Positions 12,290 through 32,371 are shown, counted from the stretch's first letter. The stretch: DNA of 64,000 nucleotides from Chaunax sp. Z400 (GCA_037577475.1 CM075187.1:120001-184000), one strand, 5' to 3'. Notes: generated from the letters alone by a model not told the origin. Made by a program: numbers and translations.

Positions 12290-12750
12290 TCATGAATAAC
12301 CATCATTTAGATGATAATGTTGGAGAGATTTTTTTCTGCATGATTGACCTGGCCAAGGCAATAATTTACCGGGTCTAATTAATGTCCTACTGAAACAACT
12401 GATGATGCCACGATCCCTGAAAGAACTTACGTGAACGGGCAATTGGGACGCTATGTCAGAAGTCTGCAGACATGTATAGCACAACCTTTCCCTCTCTCTC
12501 TCTCTCACACCCCAACCGGTCAAAGCAGAGGGCTGTCCACCTTGAGCCTCAGATCTGCTCAACGTTTCTGCCTTTTTTAAAAAGGCAGTTTTTCGTCACC
12601 ACTGTCGCCAAGTGCTTGCTCATGGTGGAGTGTTGGGTCTCTCTAGAATGAAGAGTCGGTCTAGACCTGCTCTTTTTGTAAAGTGCCTTGATATAACTTT
12701 TGTTGTGATTTGGCGCTATACAAAGAAATTGAATTGAAATTGAATAGATG
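12290..12750 (-). repeat. Teleost interspersed repeat, reverse copy
   Basis: 12480-12750 matches the 1024-1260 repeat in reverse orientation. Shared strings include AGTGCTTGCTCATGGTGGAG and the LINE-type end GATTTGGCGCTATACA followed by an ATTGA-rich tail. 12290-12480 is AT-rich and unassigned. Confidence 0.7.
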
Positions 12751-13403
12751 TTATGGCTGATTATTTTAAAATACTTTAAATCTATACTCTGAAATGAAAA
12801 TGACTGTCTTCAGCAAACACGTGTTGTAGTGGTGCAGTTGATCCGTGTTATGGTCGGATCACCCTCCACAGATAGGACCACATGTGATCCGCAGATTACT
12901 TGAAAAGTTAAACTACAAAGTTATGAAAACAGTTTTACTGCTGCTTTTACATTTTTTAAGTCATAATTGTCTAAATCTCGGTGCAGAGCTGTAGTGAGAA
13001 GATAACACAGAGCAGTTATGCGGTCATGTGACCGGGGCGTGTAGAAAAGAAGCTGTTAGTCATGGATGTCGGAGGGGTGACAGAACTTGAAAAGCCTCCT
13101 GCAACACTGAAGTCGTAAGTATGGGAGCAGTTTGGCTTCCCTGTAAAGTAGACTGATGATAGAGGAAGGGGATGGACAGAACCGTTACGGTATGTAGGCA
13201 TTGTGCCACCAGGAAGCCGTATGACCAACGCAATACATCAAACATGGTCACCCTAGATGACTTGTCATCTGCTCTCCACTCTAAGGCCATGTGACCAAAC
13301 TCGAACTTACAGAGCCTCAAAGTGGGGTGGGTTTGAGATCTTTTCCCATTAATTCTTATGGGAAAATTCTTTGCAGTTTTTTGCGAAAACTGTTTTGCCA
13401 ATC
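12751..13403. other. Unassigned intergenic sequence
   Basis: No exon, RNA gene or recognised element was identified. The two overlapping - strand frames (13016-13416) show no known protein motif. Confidence 0.4.
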
Positions 13404-15570
13404 CAGTGTTTCCCATACATAGGCTCTACTTGGGCGGCCCGCCCAGGTAAATTAAGACCCGCCCGGGTAGATAAAATCTGAATGTCTTTTGTTTGTTTTT
13501 TTCAAGCAATACACGCAATTGTCATTTCATAATGCACACTAGTCATCAGCACTGGGGAGATGCACACAGAACTGCAGACCATTGAGGGGAGCCTTCTCAA
13601 GATAATGCGCTAACAGACGTGTGTGATACAGCGTTCATTCAGCAATGTCACGTCAAATTCAGATGGAGACTGGCCGAGTCTGAGTTTTTGAGTTGTTTTT
13701 TTACTCTTAACTCAATAATAAAAATCATCATGCCACGCAGTTTGGTTTGTATTAGACGTGTTAAAGGACTGCCTGTGTGTTAACGTTACGTTCTATACAC
13801 ATCATGGTACACTCAGGTGTGTAGCTAACATTAGCATGTAACATTAGCATGTAACATTAGCATGTAACATTAGCATGTAACATTAGCGTGTAACATTAGC
13901 GTGTAACATTAGCGTGTAGCATTAGCGTGTAGCATTAGCGTGTAACATTAGCGTGTAACATTAGCGTGTAACATTAGCATGTAACATTAGCATGTAACAT
14001 TAGCATGTAACATTAGCATGAATGAGGCAGAAACAGCAGAGAACGGCAGCAGGGAAAACCAGCGTTGAGGAGAATTACTCTGTGAATTAAGGGTATACTT
14101 TGATCAAACCAGAATTTGTGATTGTTGGAACAGTGAAAAGACAAGCCAAGACGGTCGCAGTGAGGTTTATTTTCTGTGTCGAGTGGTGTTTTACAGTTAA
14201 CAAGGTCATAAGCTCGTCTCAGTTCAGTGAAATAGAGAAACATGAATTTTATATGGTGTATGGTTGTATTTTCTGTTTCATAAGAAAAATAATCAGGTGT
14301 AAGAATTATAAATTATCTAAATAGTCATCCCAGATACCAGAGAGCGAAAAGGACAAGTGGCGACAGCAGGGCAGAGTGGAGAGGAAGGGGAAGCAGAGAC
14401 AAGTGGAGCAGGGCCAGCAGACAGCACAGCTGCAGGTATAACACTATCCAGAGAAAGTTAGTGACAATTTATCAGTCAAGTATCGTTGATTCTTAACATA
14501 ATGCACTCATTTCAGATGATCCCTCCTCACTCACCTCCTGTAATTCTGTCAAATAAGTTTGATAATACTTACTGTAATGTAAATAACAGTTATTTTAAAC
14601 AGGACTCAGGCATGTATTAACCAAAGCACATTGTTTGTCATTTTTCTATTCTCTGTGTTTCTTAAAAAATGATCTTTAAACTGTTGAAAATGAATCACTT
14701 TGCAGGGATGTGATTTCTCTGGAAAGCAGGATTCCATGCTCATACCTTCATAACTCTTACTTCATTTTTAATGGTTCTGTTTTCTACTATTTTCTGTCCT
14801 GATAGGACAAAAACCAGGCAGAGATCATACAACAGTTGTCCAGTGAATTCAATGAGTGGTCAGACATCTACCCTGGTTGGAGTCTTCTGGCTGCAGTGGC
14901 CCTGGTCATCCCTGTCTCCAGTGTGAATTGTGAGTGAGACTTCTCAACAATGACCAGGGTAAGTGATTTTCAACCATGAAAGAGCACAATGTGTACATTT
15001 TCTGCTGCGCTGTCTTTCAAAATGGTTGTTAGTTTGTTTGTTTCAGGTCAAAACTGATCCAAGGAACAAGCATAAAGTAGAGCACCTGGCTGCATGCCTC
15101 AGAATCTCAATAAATGGACCTGCCCCTGAAGCAGACCCATACAGACAGGCATTAGAAATGTTTTTTACAAACCAAGAAAAATCTCATGTTCAAACAGGGA
15201 ATGCCAACTGTGCAACTAGGCACATGACAAAAGCACTAAATGACACAAAGCGGGGTATTTAAGGGACACACTGTGAGTTGGTGTTTTGTTGTTATGTAAA
15301 TTGTTATTTATTTTGACATGTTCATCAAATAAATAAGATATTTAGAGTGATTATTCATTCGCAAATTGTAATTTATTTTAATTTGTAAATTGTTATTTAT
15401 GTTGATAAATAAGATTGTAAAAGATACTTCTTTTTTGTGGTTATTCATTTGCAATAAATGGAGTAAGTGATAAACTTTTTTATGACAAGTTTATTAGTGA
15501 ACCCGTCCGTCACACGCTGTGCTGCGCCACCCACCACCACAAGTAAATTCTCAACCTGTGGGAAACACTG
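13404..15570 (+). mobile_element. hAT DNA transposon, decayed, with internal 13-bp minisatellite
   Basis: The ends are inverted: CAGTGTTTCCCATACATAGG at the left and GTGGGAAACACTG at the right. The 5-bp CAATC directly flanks both ends, left as ..CCAATC and right as CAATCATT.., so the duplication is short or mutated. Transposase remnants are on the + strand: around 14810-14960 an EFNEWSDIYPGW segment leads into the hAT dimerisation motif ALVIPVSSVNCE, stopped by TGA. From 15045 a further block reads HLAACLRISINGP. 13818-14022 is a tandem array of a 13-bp GTAACATTAGCAT unit. Confidence 0.85.
13818..14022. repeat. 13-bp minisatellite inside hAT element
   Basis: About 15 copies of GTAACATTAGCAT, with variants such as GTAACATTAGCGT and GTAGCATTAGCGT. 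Variant types sit in blocks, so the array grew by local duplication. Confidence 0.92.
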
Positions 15571-15689
15571 CAATCATTACTAAAAGTCATAGCAGACTAT
15601 TCCCGATCCGAGTCGCACGGTTTGATGTATGTCTTGTGCATGTGCTGGCAACGCTGCGAGACTAGTTACAGAATAAGTATGATGAAGAA

Positions 15690-16765
15690 TAGTCAGTGTG
15701 TCTTTGCACAGGCACACAGAATAATTCCTTGCAGAACAATAGGGTCTTCATGGCGAAACATCAACATTCGCCACACAGCCACACCTACAACTTTGCACGA
15801 AAATGCACCAGCTTCACAATCATGCATCAACAACTTGTTATAGCTGTTCTCCCTGAATTTGAAGCCAATATGCTCAACGGTCTAGTAGTAGTGTATCAAA
15901 ACGTAAAATTTGACATTTCCTGTTGCCACTAGGTGGCGCTATGACTATAGCTTGTCATGTGGACGTCTTTAGGACGGGACTCTTAACCAGCATCAGAAGT
16001 TTTGTACACATTGGACCTTAGACAATCGAGTTATGACAACCTGTTTCATGGCAAAACATCAAAATTTGATGAAATTTTACACATGGCCACGCCCACACCA
16101 TTCAACAAAAACTCAGGATTTTAACAGCTTTTCATCCTCATGGGGTTTGAAGTCAATTGGGTAAAATCTCTAGGAGTTCATTACAATACAAAGTGTGTGA
16201 TTTTCAAAAAATGGCCAAAAATGGCCACAAAAATCAAAATAGCCAACTTCCGGTTTGTTTGAAGGCATTGCTCCAAGAGACTTTTTTGTCGGTCTCGGTC
16301 AATTATATAAGTGTACCAAGTTTCATACATATACTTATACTGGAGGCAGGGGCTGCACATTAGGGGGCGCTAGCGAGCCATTTTCCCACGCCCATTTCCA
16401 ATCATCATATCACATGTAAATTTTTCACCACGACTGATGTTTCTGCCAACTTTCATGAGTTTTTCAGTATGGCCAAGTCCCCAAAAAGGCGATTCATTTT
16501 GGGGCGGCTGTGGCTAAGGAGGTAGAGCGGTCGTTCACGGAACGAAAGGTCGGTGGTTCGATCACCAGACCCTGCAAGTATACAAGTCAAAGTATCCTTG
16601 AGCGAGATACTGAACCCCAATTTGCTCCCCAGGCTCTGTAAAGGCAGCCCACTACTCCTCAGGAATGGGTCAAATGCAGAGAAAGCTTAAAGTTTTATCA
16701 TATTAACTATAATTATAAATAATTCCTTGCAGAATAGGGTCCTCGCACGCTTAGTGCTCAGGCCC
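15690..16765. repeat. Teleost interspersed repeat, split by a SINE
   Basis: The outer repeat carries ATAATTCCTTGCAGAA followed by an AGGGTC motif at both edges (15719 and 16717) and mid-parts with CACTAGGTGGCGCTATGAC and TAGGGGGCGCTAGCGAGCC. It is interrupted at 16501-16712 by a tRNA-derived SINE. The outer repeat type is common in fish, but its family name is unknown to me. Confidence 0.65.
16501..16712 (+). mobile_element. tRNA-derived SINE copy
   Basis: The head, GGGGCGGCTGTGGCTAAGGA.., has an A-box-like stretch, and a B-box-like GGTTCGATC follows. The body contains CCTTGAGCGAGATACTGAAC. Other copies lie at 42457-42705 (-), 48332-48590 (-), 53626-53860 (-) and 61753-61998 (+). It is inserted in an older repeat. 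Confidence 0.85.
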
Positions 16766-17733
16766 TAACAAGATGTCCACATGTGTGGCTCTAGAGACAA
16801 ATAAGGACATACAGCTCTGCGAGCAAGGCTGAGGAGATCCACCAGAAAAGCAGAGGCCAAATGGCCGGTTCGCCAGAGACCCATCCAGGTGTCCTCCCAG
16901 CTGCCAGGGAACAACAGACCCGTTCGGTCTCATGAACAGGGCGTCCCGCCAGTGCGAACACAGCGAGTCGTCTCCACAGATAACTCGCGGTGAGACAAAA
17001 TGGCGGACGGCGAGTTGACTAAGTATTCAGTCATCGTGGATGGGCTCATGGACACGTGGTCGTGGTACAACAGTCTGGTTTTCTACAGGTGGCCGTGATT
17101 CACGGGATATTCTAGCAGCTGAACCGGAATAACAGTGTCATCAATCAATAGTCTCTTTATCAATAAGAGTGTTCCGAACCGAGTATTCGATAAGGTGACC
17201 ACGTCTTACCTTAAGATGGTCTCAGGTCTGCTGAACGTCGGTCGCACTCACGTTAACTGTCTGCTAGCTGCTATTGTTAGACCCGTTTTCTGTGCTGTAG
17301 TTGTGTTAATCAGCTGATCGTGACGCCAGACAGTTTAAACAGACTCATTCTTCTGAACCAAAGGATCAAATAAGGTCAGTCAATCAATTAATAGTCAATT
17401 AAACAGTTCGATCGACTCTGTTGAGTCTCCTGGGATGAGAAGCATGATGCAACTTGTTTACATCGCATCTACTAGTAGCGCATTCTTCTTCTTCTTCTTG
17501 TGATTTTTATTGGCGGTTGGCAAACAACGAAATGGCGCATTACCGCCACCCAATGGAAAGGAGTGTGGATCAGAATGTCTACTATTTACTTACTTCCCCC
17601 TCCCCCCAAAAATATATTAAAATAAACTTAATAAATCATACTCTTTCAATCAAATGTGTTACTCTAAGATAGTGCAATATTATTTTATGACATTCAAATG
17701 AGTTCTTCTGAAGAATATCTATGAAATGTGTCC
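16766..17733. other. Unassigned intergenic sequence with one possible first exon
   Basis: At 17001 an ATG in good context (AAAATGGCGGACGGC) opens a 30-codon frame to an AG/GTGGCC junction at about 17090. No second exon was found and the peptide is not recognised. 17480-17570 carries a repeat tail seen elsewhere in the window (TTCTTCTTCTTG.., then ATTACCGCCACCC). Confidence 0.3.
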
Positions 17734-18060
17734 TTAATTCATGTTACTAACTTGACTTCTTCTCCAGAGTCTTTGTACTCCCTCATCCTGCAGGTCACCA
17801 TGGACCGATCTACTGCTGGGATCATGGTTGACACCCTCTGACATCATCATCAATATCAATATTATCATTATCATAAGTGTTGTTATTGTAGTAGTTATTA
17901 TAAATACTACAAACTGTAATCTCTCTATCATTATAGCTGTTATTGTTGTTGTGGTTGAACTTGTCTGTGTCCCTGTCCCTCTCTCCACCTATCCTCTTCA
18001 ACATAAGTTATAACTTATGTTGTGATTTGGCGCTATACAAATAAATTGAATTAAATTGAA
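17734..18060 (-). repeat. Teleost interspersed repeat, shortened reverse copy
   Basis: It shares CCGATCTACTGCTGGGATCA, the trinucleotide-rich middle and the terminal GATTTGGCGCTATACAAATA with the 1024-1620 copy, in reverse orientation and with internal deletions. Confidence 0.7.
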
Positions 18061-18829
18061 TTGAAATTGATTTCCATGTCTTTTACTCAGGTAACTTATT
18101 CCATTTGTTAGAAATGTATTCATCTTTACCCTCAGCCTTGATAATGTTGTACTTAAATATCTCCACCTCCACTTTGAACTGTATTTCCCACATTTTAGTT
18201 TTTGTTATAAAATTTTTTCACATGCAGATAAATAAATAAATTTGTTTTAGTTTGTATTTGTTCTTTACTTTTTGGAATGAAAACGATGGCTTTTGATGAC
18301 ATCATTTGTGAATTCCATGGGCCATTAAGTTTGGGGATATTAGATGGATTTTGACCAACCTTGTTGGGCGGGTTGGTCACGTGACGAGAAGAACCTATTA
18401 AATTTTAATGTGGATCCGGATAACGCAACAGATCCAGGCATTTTTTTTACTTTCTAATATTGTGGGAGTTTTTTCATCTTAAAATTCATCTTAGCCTGGA
18501 AAACTCTAAAAAAAATAAGACATAGAAAAATGTAAATATTAAAAGGCACAACTACTGATCATGGTTAATTTGGAAAGTTTTGGATGGACAGACAGACGTA
18601 CAGGCCGATGACTACACCCCCTCACCCCCATCATTTCATGGTCAGGGGATAAAAAGGACGGCCCTTGTTTGTATATATATTATACAGTGAATATCATTTA
18701 TAAGTGTTTAACAACAACAAAAACCTTGTCACTGGTGTTTGTCTCTAAATGTTAAATGTCTAAAATAAATGTTTGTGTGTCAGATTCAAGAGGAGCTGAT
18801 GTCAGAGCACTGTCTACAGTTCAATGGTA

Positions 18830-19300
18830 CTGAAAATAAATATAGTATACAATAAATAAAAATAATACATAATAAATAAAAGCAGTATACAATAAATAAA
18901 ACTAGTATACAATAAATAAAAATACATAATAAAAGTAGTATACAGTATACAATAAATAAAAATAGTATACAATAAATAAATAAAAATACATAATAAAAGT
19001 ATACAATGAATGAAAATATACAATGAATGAAAATATACAATCAATAAAAATATGTAATAAATAAAAATAGTATACAATAAGTAAAAACAATATATAATAC
19101 ATAATAGTATACAATAAATAAAAATATATAACAAAAATAGTATACAATAAGTAAAAATTATATATAATAAATGAAAATAGTATACAATAAATAAAACCAA
19201 TATATAATAAATAAAAATTGCACATAGTGCAATTGCACAAGTAAAATAGTGTATAATGAATAAAATAGTATACAAGTATTCTATAATAATAAAAATAGCA
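18830..19300. repeat. AT-rich minisatellite (TATACAATAAATAAAAATAG-type)
   Basis: Irregular tandem copies of a roughly 20-bp unit combine AGTATACAATAAATAAAA and short variants. Long - strand frames rich in Tyr, Leu, Ile and Phe are by-products of the array. Confidence 0.9.
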
Positions 19301-19594
19301 TATATGTCAGTATATATATCTGAAAGGAACCACCCTATTTATTCAAAAACTTTCAAAATGACTGAATATTAATATGATGTTATATTAGCACATAGTTGCC
19401 ATGGTAACAGCAGGTGCATTTTACAACAATTGTTTACAGGATATACAACCTTATTTCAGATGATGGTAGCAGCATTGGATGCTAGATTGATCACTTTGAT
19501 TGGTTATCAATATTATAATCGATTTTCTCTTTGATTGGTTATCAATATCAGATCCCAGTGAGAAGGCTGTGGGTTTGAAGCCACCTGCCAGTTT

Positions 19595-19845
19595 AGAGCT
19601 GGAGGGAGAGAAGAGGGAGAGAGGAGGGAGAGGGGGAAAGAAGGAGAGAAGAGGGAGAGAAGGAGAGAGGAGAGAAAGAAGAGGGACAGAGGTGGGAGAG
19701 AAGAGGGAGATGGAGAGAAGAGAGAGAGGTGGAAGAGAAGAGGGAGAAAGGAGGGAGATGAGAGAAGAGGGAGAGAGGGACAGAAGAGGGAGAGGTGGGA
19801 GAGAAGAGGGAGGGAAGAGGGAGAGAGGAGGGAGGAGGGTTATCT
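19595..19845. repeat. Polypurine (GA-rich) tract
   Basis: About 250 bases almost free of C and T on the + strand, built from GAGAGGAGGGAGA and GAAGAGGGAGA variants. The Arg/Glu/Gly-rich frame through it is not a gene. Confidence 0.92.
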
Positions 19846-20460
19846 GTTATCTTAAACTGTGAGCAGAGTTATGTTCAGACTGCTGAGCAGAGAGGATTAT
19901 GGGTAAGGATAATGGAGGCGTCAGGAGATAACGGACTGAAACAGACACGTTCCAACAGTGTGATGTCATCTGTAAACATGTTGAGGAGCTCCGCCTCCTC
20001 AGGCCTGTCAGCGATACGAGGTTCTCACAGGACAGACTCGCTACAAACGTGATGATCAAGAATCTGATCTATTGATCACTGATGTATTGATCACGGATCT
20101 TTGTTTTATTTAACGGTTCTTTGTCTGTTTTATTTAACAGTTCTTTGAAATGTTCTATGTCTGTTTTATTTATAGTACAGTCCACAGGACTGGTAAAAGT
20201 ACATTTTACTGACTGATCAATACTTACAGTATCTTCACAGTGTGGTATTCATACTTTTACTGCAATAAAAGGCTCCAGTTGGATCCTACAGGTCAGACTC
20301 AGAGCCTGACTGGTGTTACTGGTTCAGACTGGTTCTTATCTCCTGTCTCTTATCGTCGTGCTTCTATTCCAGTTTGCTTCCATCTTTGGTCGTCAGCTCT
20401 CTCCTCTCTCTCTCTCCTCGCTGTCATTCTCTCCTGCCTAACTCGCCCAGCCTCAGCGGG

Positions 20461-20467
20461 TATAAAA
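20461..20467 (+). promoter_or_regulatory. Candidate TATA box of intronless myosin light chain gene
   Basis: TATAAAA lies 45 nt upstream of the ATG at 20506, so transcription would start near 20490 with a very short leader. The position is compatible with a working core promoter. The assignment is inferred. Confidence 0.45.
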
Positions 20468-20505
20468 TGTCCCAACCATCCGTCTCCATCCGTCATCTGT
20501 GCAGC

Positions 20506-21099
20506 ATGGCTCCAAAGAGGGTGGAACCGAAGAAGACGGAGGTGAAGAAGGTGGAGGCGAAGAAGGAGGAGCCCTCTCCACCTTCAAAACCCACTGAGCC
20601 GGAGTCCAAACCTCCTGAGGTGGACCTAAAGAGCATCGTGGTGGAGTTCACCCCAGACCAGATCGAAGAGTTCAGAGATGCCTTCACGTTGTTCGACGAG
20701 ACGCCTGCTGGTGAGATGAAGATCACCTTCGCTCAGTGTGGCGACGTCATGCGAGCGCTTGGCCACAACCCCACCAATGAGGAGGTGCTGAAGCTGCTGG
20801 GGAGGCCGAAGGCTGAGGAGCTGCATGTCAAGCTTCTGGACTTTGACACCTTCCTGCCCATGCTGCAACATGTGGCACGCTCCAAAGAGCAGGGCACCTT
20901 TGAGGACTTCGTGGAGGGACTCAGGGTGTTCGACAAGGAGGGCAACGGAACAGTGATGGGCGCCGAGCTCCGCCACGTCCTCTCAACGCTGGGGGAGAAG
21001 ATGACGGAGGACGAGGTGGACCGGCTGATGGTGGGACAGGAGGATGCCAACGGACACATCAACTACACCGAGTTCGTCAAACACATCCTGGCTGGGTAG
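20506..21099 (+). CDS. Essential myosin light chain, MYL4/MYL3-like, intronless
   Basis: This 197-residue essential (alkali) light chain matches the usual MYL4 length. It would bind the IQ motif of the myosin heavy-chain lever arm. The start at 20506 gives MAPKRVEPKK, the Lys/Pro/Glu-rich N-terminal extension typical of the long ELCs. The EF-hand region begins with FTPDQIEEFRDAFTLFD, and the conserved GLRVFDKEGNGTVMGAELRH segment and the C-terminal INYTEFVKHILAG are all intact. Family genes normally have six to seven exons, yet here the whole coding region is one uninterrupted frame, which points to retroposition. No poly(A) stretch remains after the AATAAA, so the copy is not recent. The open frame suggests function, perhaps muscle-restricted. 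I cannot tell MYL4 from MYL3 or MYL1 ancestry. Confidence 0.93.
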   Translation: MAPKRVEPKKTEVKKVEAKKEEPSPPSKPTEPESKPPEVDLKSIVVEFTPDQIEEFRDAFTLFDETPAGEMKITFAQCGDVMRALGHNPTNEEVLKLLGRPKAEELHVKLLDFDTFLPMLQHVARSKEQGTFEDFVEGLRVFDKEGNGTVMGAELRHVLSTLGEKMTEDEVDRLMVGQEDANGHINYTEFVKHILAG

Positions 21100-21183
21100 A
21101 AACCACTGATGGCATCGTGTTCTTCTGATGGTTCTATGTGATGGTTCTGGTGTGTTTACCGTTTCCTCACTGTGTGCGTCTTT

Positions 21184-21189
21184 AATAAA
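21184..21189 (+). promoter_or_regulatory. Poly(A) signal of myosin light chain gene
   Basis: AATAAA lies 85 nt after the stop, in a GT/TTCT-rich context. A standard spacing for a short 3' UTR. Confidence 0.65.
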
Positions 21190-21981
21190 ACATCTTCAGT
21201 TCTTCTGTGTTTCTGTTGCTCCTCTCGGGTTCTAGGTCTTCTAAATGTTTCTATGTGTGAAGATAAACTGGGATGAATGATATCATACAGATGAAGCTTC
21301 ATGTGAATGAAAAATGACTTTTAAAAAAATGACTTTAAGCTAAAGTTATGGATCCAAAGTGGTAAAGAGCATTAAACCAAAGCTGAGGTTATACAGAACA
21401 AGATTTCATTCATCCGGTTTAAAGACAGAACAGAGCAATCCTCCAGTGGTTGTTTACTGTTGTTTTCAGTGACATCACTGCTGGACGAGGACGCTGCGGC
21501 TTTCTCACATGGACCACAAGGTGCGCCTCAGAGCTTCTTTTTTTTTGGTAAAACTGAGTTGTGGATTAAATAAAAAATATTATTTATTATTATTGATCTA
21601 AATGAGTCTACTACCAAATATACTGAATAGAGCAGATCAATACTGGGGAACAGATGATCAATACTTGGGAACAGCTGGTAGTTGTACTTCCTTCCACCAC
21701 AGGAAATATGAGGACAAAAACTGTCAGGCTGTCTGAGGTCATATGTCTCTAAATTACAAGTGAGGATTGTGTGGCAAAGGATTGTGGGTACAGGAGGCTG
21801 GTTAATCCTTTTAGTGGACTTTGAATCCATTCTGTCAGATCTATAGAAGACAGCAGCAAGATCAGTAACAAAATGAACCGATAACAGTGTTCCTGAACAC
21901 ATCACGCAGTACATTCTTGCACATCTATAAAATAATGACTACAAATCAAAGCAAGTGATTCAACCCTCATTATATTTTAGG
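21190..21981. other. Intergenic stretch, nothing recognised
   Basis: Between the myosin light chain 3' end and the pomt1 poly(A) signal I see no exon, RNA gene or clear repeat. Confidence 0.4.
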
Positions 21982-21987
21982 TTTATT
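21982..21987 (-). promoter_or_regulatory. Poly(A) signal of pomt1 (AATAAA on - strand)
   Basis: TTTATT on the + strand, about 150 nt beyond the pomt1 stop. Confidence 0.5.
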
Positions 21988-22137
21988 GGTACAATCGACA
22001 ACCGATCAGCTTTTTACAAACAACAGTTTAAATACATCAATACAACAGAAAAAAATTATCTAACACAAAATACTACTTTTTCTGATTACTGCAGTCTCTA
22101 AATGATTCAAGCCAAGCATGTCTGTCTGCCTGTCTGT

Positions 22138-30412
<8,275 letters not shown>

Positions 30413-31504
30413 CACGGACACCTACCGAAACAGCTACAGGTGAGTTCATGGGTCTCTGATTGGTTGACAACCAAATCATCATGGCTGCCACCACAGAATA
30501 ACTGACCAATAAACATCATTGATCGGCTAGCTTCTATAGAAAAGTGATGTGAAACTGAAAACTCTGAGCTGGACTGCTACCTCAACGCACTGTGATACAG
30601 ATGTTATGATTCAAAATACTGCACTACTGTCAGCTAGGTGAGCTATAACTTCATAGCTGTGTGTTTTTCGTGTTGGTGATAGTTTCCTTGGCGTTGAGGA
30701 GTTAGATGTCTGAAGAGAGATGACATCACTGCCATCTAGTGGTCAGAGGGTTGAACACAACATGAACCATCAAGACGTGGCTTTGCACATGAACATTTAG
30801 GAAGGGTGTCCATACTGGTTGCAGGCTCGTTAGTGGCTGACTGGTCCAATACAGGACAGGCAGATCTGGCTGTAGAGGCTGCAGATGAAGGTCTGGGCTG
30901 GGTGCTGAAGTTTCACAGTTCTTCCTCCTTCAAGGTTTTAGAGCATCGATCCAGTTTAATGAGGGGCTGTTCAATTAGTAAAACCAGGTGATGGAGCTTC
31001 AGCCATATCTTCTCTGTGACATCAAAAGATGACATCACCACTAGTTAAGGATGACATGGTGACAGCAGCTGATGGTACTCATCTTCCTCAGAGAGTGAGA
31101 AGAAAGCGTCTCAAGAGGCTGATGAACAAATCCAGATATCATCTGACGAAGAACGGCGATCACCGGCTGCTCACAGTTATGACGTAGTAAACTCCAGGTG
31201 AATGCCAGGTGGTTCAGAAGTTGAACTGATCAACTGTAGACAGAGGAAAGGCTCTGGGCTTCAGACACACTAACATCGAGCCAAGAATATAGTTAAAATA
31301 ACTTTATTGATCAGGGTAACTAAGTAAAACATCTCAGAGTATCACAGAAAGAGGAAAACACCAATATTATGCTGTGAAGAAGATGAAGCTTGGCCGTCAT
31401 TGATGATAGGAGTCTGTGAACATCTGCTGTGATAAACTTCTAATCAAAGATGACGGAGACTCCTGACGAGCACACCTGAAATCATTCTGATCAGAATGTT
31501 TGTG

Positions 31505-32145
31505 TAGATTCTCAGTCATCCAGGTCCTGGTAATCCTTGAAGGTTGATTCAGAAGCAACTGGACTTCTTTTCTTAGCTTGAAGACGTTCCAACTCTCATC
31601 CAAGAGGCTTCATCGGTACTAAACCTCTTCAGGACAGGACTCGGCAGTTCACCTACACCTAAAGGACAAAGGACACTCATCTGAGGACAACAATGTTCAC
31701 ACTCTGGACAGGGAGGACAGATGGTTTGAGAGAGGAGTGAAAGAAGCCATCTATGTCAAATTGAAACGACTATCTCTGAACAGGGGTGGGGGTTTACGCC
31801 ATCACCTCTCACCTACATACAATGCAGTCCTGACTTCTCTTCCACGCCAGTTTCATCATCGTTATGCTAACGACCCACATTATGGCTCAATATGCATAGG
31901 AGAGACGGCGGGTCCCAGCAAACCCAACGACCCACAGTAGGACTGGGAAGGACCAGGAAGAAAAGGAAAGGGAACAGGTTACTTAATGGCTCTCAAGGTA
32001 GTTTACATCTCACAGAGGATAAATATCCTGACCCCGTACCAACCGTTTAGAACTGATGAAGCCTCTTGGATGAGAGGAGAAACGTCTTCAAGCTCAGAAA
32101 AGAAGTCAGTTGCTTCTGAATCAACCTTCAAGGATTCTGATCAGA
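31505..32145 (+). mobile_element. Penelope-like element fragment with flanking inverted repeats
   Basis: 31700-31850 on the + strand reads DREDRWFERGVKEAIYVKL and then NRGGGLRHHLSPTYNAVL, the C-terminal part of the GIY-YIG endonuclease domain of Penelope-like retroelements. It is bracketed by roughly 95-bp inverted repeats: 31515-31610 and 32040-32140 share CTTGAAGGTTGATTCAGAAG and CATCCAAGAGGCTTCATC in opposite orientation. The reverse-transcriptase part is absent. Confidence 0.75.
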
Positions 32146-32371
32146 CTAATAAATGCAGAGCTGGAGCTAGCCGTTAGCATCATGCACGCTGTTAGCTAAC
32201 AAATGTCGCTGCCACAGGCCCGTAAGGTTCCTGCTGTTCGACGCTTAAGCTCACCTGCTGAAGTCACGCCGTTAACATGAAACCGGCTGTCATGTCGGTA
32301 AACTACCGGCTCCTCCGTTCACCTCTTCACGTTTCTCCCCCGTTTGTTTGGAGCAGCGGCCGCTCGATATT

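Noticed and set aside
16501..16580. tRNA gene at SINE head
   Set aside because: It has A/B-box-like motifs but no full cloverleaf, and the same head recurs at five sites with SINE bodies.
18786..19275. Tyr/Ile/Leu/Phe-rich - strand frames resembling a membrane protein
   Set aside because: They translate an AT-rich tandem array and have no start context, conserved domain or splice structure.
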